Positions 19,783-25,065 of a stretch of 25,065 bases of DNA are shown here, in pieces. Made by a program: the position numbers and the translations under genes. The notes under the pieces were generated by a model that saw nothing but the letters and a program-made list of their open reading frames with translations, ran no database searches and was not told where the DNA came from. The stretch lies in the IMG/VR virus record IMGVR_UViG_3300042371_000726, positions 1 to 25,065 of that record, one strand, 5' to 3'. Each line of letters starts with the position of its first letter. Position 1 is the stretch's first letter. This DNA is from a virus.

Positions 19783-19952
19783 CGTCGCTCCTCGGTGTCG
19801 GGACGCTGCTCGGGCTGCTCTTTTTCTGCGCTGCGAGAATCAAACTCGACCAGCCCGCCGTCTGAATCGCCGTCATCGTCAAACGGGCTCCCCTCGCCAG
19901 GCTCAAGCCCCGGCCACGTTTGGCCGGGATTCCGTTTCCGCCGCTTTGCCAT
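19758..19952 (-). CDS. Short disordered charged protein, 64 aa
   Basis: The ATG at 19952 has GGGAG 7 bases upstream, and the gene overlaps the next by 25 bases. The sequence is low-complexity: basic start (MAKRRKRNPG), acidic middle (PFDDDGDSDGG) and a basic end (RRCRKRKRD). It looks intrinsically disordered and might bind nucleic acid or be a small virion component. No family recognised. Confidence 0.6.
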   Translation of the reverse strand: MAKRRKRNPGQTWPGLEPGEGSPFDDDGDSDGGLVEFDSRSAEKEQPEQRPDTEERRCRKRKRD

Positions 19953-19980
19953 CGGGAGACTCCCTTGGTGCAGGCGGATA

Positions 19981-20439
19981 CTACGCCTCGGGCGGGGAAG
20001 GCTTTGAGTTGCTGTAGACCAGGGCCCCGGTGGCAAGACCAGCAGCCAGGGCCAGCCTCGCAGCGGGCCGGAAGAACAGCAGCCCGCGGATCGTCGCTTC
20101 TTCCTCCATCCAACCCGTGATCTCGTCGAGCCGCTCGGGCTTCTGGCACTCCTCCCAGCCCCACTGGTCCATGATCGCCTTCCGCTTCAGGCACGGGCAT
20201 GACGGAAGGGCCTTGATTCCGATCGCCTCCAACGCCCGATGCAGCACCGATCCCGGTCCCTTGACCACCGCCTTACCGGAATACTTTTCGGCCAGCGCGT
20301 CGTACGCCTCGTCGGGGATGTCGATGAACTCTCCGTCCGGTGTGGTCACCGGAGTGCCAGCGGCAAGCACTTCGTCGGCGTAGCCAGCGGGGCGATCCGG
20401 TGCGACTTCGTGAATGGCTGCAATGAGTACAAGCGTCAT
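19981..20439 (-). CDS. Membrane-anchored Cys-Pro-Cys protein, 152 aa
   Basis: The ATG at 20439 overlaps the previous stop (ATGA). A middle motif, HRALEAIGIKALPSCPCLKR then KAIMDQWGWEECQ, resembles a short conserved Cys motif I remember near virion genes in several phages. The C-terminus has a hydrophobic segment (AARLALAAGLATGALVY, about residues 128-144), probably one membrane helix. The N-terminus MTLVLIAAIHEVAPD is also hydrophobic. Possible roles are membrane association, DNA injection or assembly; unknown. Confidence 0.75.
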   Translation of the reverse strand: MTLVLIAAIHEVAPDRPAGYADEVLAAGTPVTTPDGEFIDIPDEAYDALAEKYSGKAVVKGPGSVLHRALEAIGIKALPSCPCLKRKAIMDQWGWEECQKPERLDEITGWMEEEATIRGLLFFRPAARLALAAGLATGALVYSNSKPSPPEA

Positions 20440-20783
20440 GGTGGTGGCGACACCGTGGTGCAGTCGGCCCATTCCGCCGCGTTGCCAATGAGGGCCCACT
20501 GGAATGGATTCAAACCGCCGCCCGGGCAAGAGCAGACGTTGACGAGAATCCCGGTGAACGTCACCGTACATCCGGGGTTTGGAACGCACGGCTGGCCATC
20601 AGGAAACACCCACATCGAACCGTTCCAGAATGGTGCGCGATAGCACGCACGACTTCGTGAGACAAGGGTCGAGCCGTAGTTCGTGAATTGCCGGAAGCAG
20701 TAGCAATTGTAAGACGAGCAGCAGCAGTCCGCGTCGGCCGTCAGGCCTGCGATCAACGTGCCGTTGTATTTGAATAGGCCCAT
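20436..20783 (-). CDS. Cysteine-rich virion-like protein, 115 aa
   Basis: Eleven cysteines in 115 residues, five of them near the start (CCCSSYNCYC, about residues 20-29), point to a disulfide-bonded or metal-binding structural protein. It also has many Trp, Tyr and Gly residues. The ATG lies 3 bases after the previous stop. By position it is a late gene product of the tail block. No family recognised. Confidence 0.75.
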   Translation of the reverse strand: MGLFKYNGTLIAGLTADADCCCSSYNCYCFRQFTNYGSTLVSRSRACYRAPFWNGSMWVFPDGQPCVPNPGCTVTFTGILVNVCSCPGGGLNPFQWALIGNAAEWADCTTVSPPP

Positions 20784-20786
20784 AGG

Positions 20787-21269
20787 TCACCCCGTGTACC
20801 CGGTGACGCACTCAGCCAATCCGATGATGACCGGGGACGTCGTGACCTTCGCCGGAACCCAGACCTGCATCCGGTCGAATCTCAACTCGGTTGAAGTCTG
20901 AACCACGTCATAGACAAGGTCTTGCTGCACGTGCGCGACGTTGACGAGGAACCAGTCGCCTCCGTCTTTCGCTATCGAGATTTTCTTGGAGCCTTCGTCC
21001 GGCAGGGTGTAGAGAAAGTTCTCTACCGACACCGTTGACGTGACTCCGTTGATCGTCAGCACCAGCGTTTTGTATGAGTCCTTCGCCCACGCTCCGGTGA
21101 ACGTCGACTTGCGAATCACCGCTGACGGGGCAACGCTGGGCGTCTGGTGCTCAAACGTCAGCGGGGCCGTTCCCTTCGTCTGCCGCTCGAACCCAACGAC
21201 AGCCCGGCCGATCCGCTCGCCGGCGCCTCGGGTGAACCGCACGAATCGTCGGCCAGCGTCTTCTGCCAC
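20787..21269 (-). CDS. Virion-like protein, 160 aa
   Basis: The GTG start lies 3 bases after the previous stop with GAGGGG upstream. The N-terminus is basic (RRFVRFTRGAGERIGRAVVG), the rest beta-rich (KTLVLTINGVTSTVSVENFL, ELRFDRMQVWVPAKVTTSPV). It is one of four consecutive late genes behind the tape measure gene and is likely a tail or baseplate component. The assignment is by position and composition. Confidence 0.7.
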   Translation of the reverse strand: MAEDAGRRFVRFTRGAGERIGRAVVGFERQTKGTAPLTFEHQTPSVAPSAVIRKSTFTGAWAKDSYKTLVLTINGVTSTVSVENFLYTLPDEGSKKISIAKDGGDWFLVNVAHVQQDLVYDVVQTSTELRFDRMQVWVPAKVTTSPVIIGLAECVTGYTG

Positions 21270-21272
21270 GGA

Positions 21273-21641
21273 TCACCCCTCAAGGATCTGTGCCAGAGCC
21301 CTCACGTTGGCCACGTTGGCCTTCCAGGCGTAGTTCCCTGGCTCCATGCGGAAGATGGCCTTCTCGCCCCCACGGAGGGCCGAAGCGCCCCACAGCGTCG
21401 TGCCATCCCAGCGGCCGAACGTCACCACGTGCGTGGACTCAGTGGCAAGGTTGTGGATCACTGCGATCCCAAGGGAAGACAGAGAGGTGGTCGACAGCGT
21501 CACCGGGGTCGTGCCAAGGGTTGCAGGAATCGCCATCACGCCGGCCATGCCCATGTCGGCCGTGATGCCTGACGCAATAAGCGTCTGCGAGAAACTTCCC
21601 TTTGTCGCCTGAACCTGAAAAGACATTGTCGTGTCGGCCAT
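21273..21641 (-). CDS. Virion-like beta-rich protein, 122 aa
   Basis: The ATG at 21641 has AAGG about 9 bases upstream; an ATG 7 bases earlier is in another frame and is not used. The protein is beta-rich with many Ser, Thr and Gly (MSFQVQATKGSFSQTLIASG, GTTPVTLSTTSLSSLGIAVI, FGRWDGTTLWGASALRGGEK). It sits among the tail genes, 13 bases after the 297-aa gene. Tail or decoration component by position. Confidence 0.7.
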   Translation of the reverse strand: MADTTMSFQVQATKGSFSQTLIASGITADMGMAGVMAIPATLGTTPVTLSTTSLSSLGIAVIHNLATESTHVVTFGRWDGTTLWGASALRGGEKAIFRMEPGNYAWKANVANVRALAQILEG

Positions 21642-21654
21642 TGGTCATCGCCTT

Positions 21655-22548
21655 TCACTGCGGCGGAACGCCGAAGAACTGAGGAAAGCTGATCTGTTTC
21701 TTGGTGCGGCGCTGCAGGATCATCGGTGGGTTGCCCTCGCCAGGGGATACCGTGACGATGTTGCCGTTGGCGTCGAGTGGCTGCGGATTGCTCGCGGGCA
21801 CCTTCTGTTTTGGTTGCCCGTCACCGGGATCAAACCACACCCAGACTCGATCCCTTTCCCCGGCGCTGACGTAATTCCAGCCGACGTTGGGCAGTTGCAG
21901 CACCCAGGTTGATGCCTTCGCTGTCAACTCCACTTCCACCTTGAAGTAGCGGATTTCCTGCTCGTTGACGACTTCGACGGCCGGCTCGCCGCGGATGCCG
22001 TTGACCTGCCAGCACCACTTCGCAAAGCCGAGATAGGGGGCATTGTTTAGCGCGCCGTGGACTGCCGCAGAAAGGTTGTAGTCGTAGGTCGCCCTGTTGC
22101 CGCTGATGCTCGCGGTCAACGTCGGCTCCTCTTCAGTAAGCCCCTCGATGAAGTCGCCAGCGGTGTTGACCAGAGCGCGGAGCGTGTCGCTATTGTCGTA
22201 GTAGGTCAGGCAGGGGATCTGAACGCCACCCGTCGACCACTTCCAAATGTCTGGACGAGCCAGCGGATTCTTGTCGTAGTTTGCCTGCTTGGGAACCTCG
22301 TACTTCCACGTGACCACGTGGGCCCATCGGTTCCCGTCGTGGTAGTCGCGGCTGACGTCGAACGCCTTGCAGTAGAACGCCTCGGGGTGCGGGTCGAGGA
22401 ACACCACCGGCACGGCGTTGACCACCACTGTTTCGGGCGTTGCCGGATCGTCGACGCGGACGAGCCACTTGCGACCAAACACAGGCGGTTCGCCAAACCT
22501 TCGTGTGGCTGGCTCACGCGGCAGTTCTTCGTAGTCGATGACGCCCAT
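21655..22548 (-). CDS. Tail-associated protein after tape measure, 297 aa
   Basis: The ATG at 22548 has GGAGG 5 bases upstream and lies one base after the tape measure stop. The protein is beta-rich (VVNAVPVVFLDPHPEAF, WAHVVTWKYEVP, YFKVEVELTAKASTWVLQL) and has GWNYVSAGERDRVWVWFDPG. It resembles a tail protein family I remember from freshwater phages, but I cannot name it. Position directly after the tape measure gene suggests a distal tail or baseplate role. Confidence 0.75.
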   Translation of the reverse strand: MGVIDYEELPREPATRRFGEPPVFGRKWLVRVDDPATPETVVVNAVPVVFLDPHPEAFYCKAFDVSRDYHDGNRWAHVVTWKYEVPKQANYDKNPLARPDIWKWSTGGVQIPCLTYYDNSDTLRALVNTAGDFIEGLTEEEPTLTASISGNRATYDYNLSAAVHGALNNAPYLGFAKWCWQVNGIRGEPAVEVVNEQEIRYFKVEVELTAKASTWVLQLPNVGWNYVSAGERDRVWVWFDPGDGQPKQKVPASNPQPLDANGNIVTVSPGEGNPPMILQRRTKKQISFPQFFGVPPQ

Positions 22549-22549
22549 G

Positions 22550-25060
22550 TCAGCCTCCTGCCGCGCCGGCAATTTCCAGAGGTGCTGCCTGGAGAGCCTT
22601 GAGTTCTGCCAGCATCGACTGGAGCGTTTGGTGGCTCTTGCGGTACTCCGCGATGGCTGGGTCTTCACGCCCCGAGGCGAGCGACATGAACATCTTCATT
22701 CCCTCCGACGAACGAACGTCCGCAACCTCAAGGGCAGCGTTCGACTCGCCAGCAAGTGCCTTCTCGTTCTCACGCTGAAAACCTTCAGCGTCAGCGATCT
22801 GCCCTTGAAGGCGTCCAACGTCATTGGCCCGTTTCTTCTCGGCGTCAGACACGGCCTTGATCTGAGCGACTTGGTCCTTGAACTTGTTGTTGAGCTTTTC
22901 GGCAGCGTTGGCGAAAGCCTCTGCGTTGATCCGGCCGTCATCAAGCTGCTGCGTAAGTGCCGTCAGCCCGCCCTCGTACTCCGCAGCCGCAGCGGCACCA
23001 GCGGCACCAAACTTCTCCGAGGCGTTGGTCGCCTCAAAGTAGGAGTCGGTTGCTTTCGTCACCGCAGCCGCATTGAACTGGTCGTCGGCCATGTCCTGCT
23101 CGGCCAGCTTTGCGCGGGACTCAGCCAACGCTTCAACCGCCGCGGCCATCGCATCCACGGCGTCAAGCTGCTCATCAAACGCAGAACGAAGCTTGTCGGC
23201 CTCGCGGGCATAGGTCGTTTCGTTGATCGCCCCTCTCTCAAGTTGATCGTTCAAAGACGAGAGGCCGTTTTGGTACTTGGCGGCAGCATCAAAGCCGACG
23301 TCTCCATACTGCATCGCACGGTCAATGGACTCCGAGAGTGCCGACTGCTGCTGATCCAACGCACCGGAGATGCTCTCAAGAAACTCCTGCTCAATCTTCG
23401 CGGCATCAGCAAGTTCGGTTGCGGCGGCATCCTGACCAGCCTGAAGATCAACTCGCCCGCCGGCAACCGGCTGCGCTGGCCCTTGCTTGCTCGACGCAAA
23501 TGCGCCACCAATGATCGGCATCTCTGACATCTTCTGGAAGAAGACATCAAGCGCTTTCTGTGCGTATTCGATCTTGCTTGAGAGCCACTCGAAAGCAGCA
23601 CCGACTCCAGAACGAATGGAGTCCGCGAAGGTGTTGAAACCAGTAATCGGGATAGCAAGGCCCAGCTGTGCCATTGCGCCTGTCAAGCGAAGGGCAAACC
23701 CCACACCGGAAAGGAACGCGCCGAACAGCTTCATCGCCGCTTCGACTACTGTGCCGATGATCGTCCCGAACGGACGAAGCACTTGGCCGATTGGCTGTAA
23801 CAGCGACAGAAGACCGCTACCGAGATCAGCAAAGCCATTCGACACCGCCGCGGATCCGTCTTGAACGGCGGCGAAGAAGCCAAGCAGCGGCGAACCAAGA
23901 GTGCTGCCGATGCTGGAGAAGACGGTGCCAGACCTTTCAGCAGCCTTGGACGAACGCTCCATTGCTTCGCCAAGTTCTTCAAAGTGCTTCTTGTCAAGCG
24001 CACTGATCGCCAGACCCAGCCGCTGGATGTCCTCGCTCGACTTGCCCGTGTCGAGCAGCTTCTGGATGTGAAGGTCTTGGAATGACTTGCCAGCCATCGC
24101 AGCCTCAAGCCCCAGGGCTCTGACATACGTTGCCGTCTCTTCGGCCGCTGCCTTGCCTGCGTACATCGCCTTCACGACGAGGTACGTTGTTGCAGCCCAT
24201 TGGGCGAACGCGAGTGCAGAAAGCGTGACGGCACTTGTCAGGATTCCTGTCCCGCCTTCAACGGCTGTCACCATCGCAGCGAACCACTTCGTTTGAGTGG
24301 CCGCAGACACGCCCATCTTTGTCAGCCCGGCGCTGACGAGCGTTGAAGCGCCGTAGGTCTTGTCGAGTTGGCTCGCGTATGCCTTCACGCCGGCAGTCGT
24401 GAAGCCAGCCATCGTCGCAGCCTTGAACGCCGTGAACGCAACCGTCGCTCGCGTGGCGAACTTCGCGGCACCATCGGCCTCAACGCCAAAAGCCCTGAGC
24501 GTGTACTCAGCAGCCTTGATGACGCCAATGGCCTTCGTGAAACCGAACGCGAGCGACAGGACGCTATCGGTCCCGAACCGCTTCATGGTGACAGCACGGA
24601 ACGTCGAGTAGATGACGCCAACCTTGGCGATCTTGAGGCCAAGTTCAATGAACCCCTCACCTGCGTTCACGATCGCGCTTGAGGCACTGCCGACTTTCTC
24701 GACGGACGAAGTGATTCGGTCGATGGCGTTCTCAACCTTGGAAGCTGCCTCTTCATAGGCATTCATGCCGCCGCTGGCATCACGCAGATCGGCATCGGCT
24801 TTCTCGACTGCCCTTGAATACACCTCTTGTGTCAGCAGTCCCTTCGACATCAAGTCATCAAGCCGCTGGACCGTTTGGGCGTACTTCTCCGCAGGCGTCT
24901 TCACCGCGTCAACGACCTTGGATGCTTCACGGAAATCCCGTGACGTTGCCCGAGCCGCCTTGCTGACCTTGTCGAGACTGCGTTCCGCTTGCGCAATGCC
25001 AGCGGCCATGCCCGATGAGTTGGCTGTGATGCGAAACGCAAGGTCAATCTGGTCAGCCAT
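22550..25060 (-). CDS. Tape measure protein, 836 aa
   Basis: Long, Ala-rich, helical protein with N-terminal coiled coil (residues 1-130), hydrophobic segments around 130-160, 260-300 and 380-475, and a second helical half. Three SHOCT-like units with a Gly-Ile/Leu turn are visible: at about 67-92 (KGLLTQEVYSRAVEKADADL), 603-628 (GAINETTYAREADKLRSAF) and 702-727 (GRINAEAFANAAEKLNNKF). A 49-residue segment is duplicated at 585-633 and 684-732. Tape measure proteins set tail length; at about 0.15 nm per residue 836 residues give about 125 nm. The start is 5 bases from the window edge, so no ribosome binding site can be seen and the gene could extend upstream. Confidence 0.9.
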   Translation of the reverse strand: MADQIDLAFRITANSSGMAAGIAQAERSLDKVSKAARATSRDFREASKVVDAVKTPAEKYAQTVQRLDDLMSKGLLTQEVYSRAVEKADADLRDASGGMNAYEEAASKVENAIDRITSSVEKVGSASSAIVNAGEGFIELGLKIAKVGVIYSTFRAVTMKRFGTDSVLSLAFGFTKAIGVIKAAEYTLRAFGVEADGAAKFATRATVAFTAFKAATMAGFTTAGVKAYASQLDKTYGASTLVSAGLTKMGVSAATQTKWFAAMVTAVEGGTGILTSAVTLSALAFAQWAATTYLVVKAMYAGKAAAEETATYVRALGLEAAMAGKSFQDLHIQKLLDTGKSSEDIQRLGLAISALDKKHFEELGEAMERSSKAAERSGTVFSSIGSTLGSPLLGFFAAVQDGSAAVSNGFADLGSGLLSLLQPIGQVLRPFGTIIGTVVEAAMKLFGAFLSGVGFALRLTGAMAQLGLAIPITGFNTFADSIRSGVGAAFEWLSSKIEYAQKALDVFFQKMSEMPIIGGAFASSKQGPAQPVAGGRVDLQAGQDAAATELADAAKIEQEFLESISGALDQQQSALSESIDRAMQYGDVGFDAAAKYQNGLSSLNDQLERGAINETTYAREADKLRSAFDEQLDAVDAMAAAVEALAESRAKLAEQDMADDQFNAAAVTKATDSYFEATNASEKFGAAGAAAAAEYEGGLTALTQQLDDGRINAEAFANAAEKLNNKFKDQVAQIKAVSDAEKKRANDVGRLQGQIADAEGFQRENEKALAGESNAALEVADVRSSEGMKMFMSLASGREDPAIAEYRKSHQTLQSMLAELKALQAAPLEIAGAAGG

Positions 25061-25065
25061 CGCTT

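Noticed and set aside
1-25065. CRISPR array, insertion sequence or toxin-antitoxin pair
   Set aside because: No regularly spaced repeats of 20 bases or more, no transposase motif and no recognisable toxin family were found.

Overview
The window looks like part of the genome of a long-tailed (siphovirus-like) double-stranded DNA phage or prophage, GC-rich and tightly packed. Every gene I support lies on the minus strand, so transcription runs from high to low coordinates. Evidence for phage: a tape measure protein, a row of small tail or virion genes behind it, a deoxynucleoside monophosphate kinase, and a block of replication genes beside dozens of tiny genes joined by ATGA or TGATG overlaps. 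Several small proteins (a zinc-ribbon protein, an excisionase-like protein, the Cys-Pro-Cys protein, a conserved beta-rich protein) resemble families I remember from phages of Planctomycetota and similar freshwater bacteria. The host is therefore a guess. No integrase, terminase, portal, capsid or lysis gene is visible.

Layout, in transcription order. (1) 25060-19760, virion module: tape measure protein, a 297-aa tail-like protein, two small virion-like proteins, a cysteine-rich protein, a small protein with a C-terminal membrane segment and a Cys-Pro-Cys motif, and two small proteins. (2) 19543-17293: a calcineurin-like metallophosphoesterase overlapping a dNMP kinase, then two small genes. 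(3) 17292-16288: a GC-rich stretch with an 11-base homopolymer, a short basic protein, an excisionase-like HTH protein and a small conserved protein. (4) 16260-11243: promoter P1 and about twelve small genes, ending in a DenV/MSMEG_6728-like pyrimidine dimer glycosylase and a 46-aa gene. (5) 11242-9104: a G-rich non-coding tract, promoter P2, three small genes, a DUF932 gene and a strong 14-bp stem-loop. (6) 9050-1220, replication: two small genes, an SNF2-type helicase, two helical proteins, a possible DNA-binding protein, a primase-polymerase and a UvrD-like helicase. (7) 1217-1: a small gene, two overlapping tRNA-like remnants, a secreted protein and three small genes, the last cut by the window edge.

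The regulatory layer is the most unusual part. P1 and P2 are near-duplicate sigma70-type promoters (TTGACA, 16-bp spacer, TATGAT or TATATT) with related upstream DNA and related leaders. Six or seven gaps carry a conserved element (RATTGTTYRGR) placed at the stop codon of the preceding gene, and seven start sites use an AACGGAGA-type ribosome binding site. The stem-loop after the DUF932 gene shows a loop, UUUCUCCGUUUCC, that is exactly complementary to that ribosome binding site. This suggests a 3'UTR-derived regulatory RNA or decoy for the phage's own translation signals. It is the best candidate here for something undescribed.
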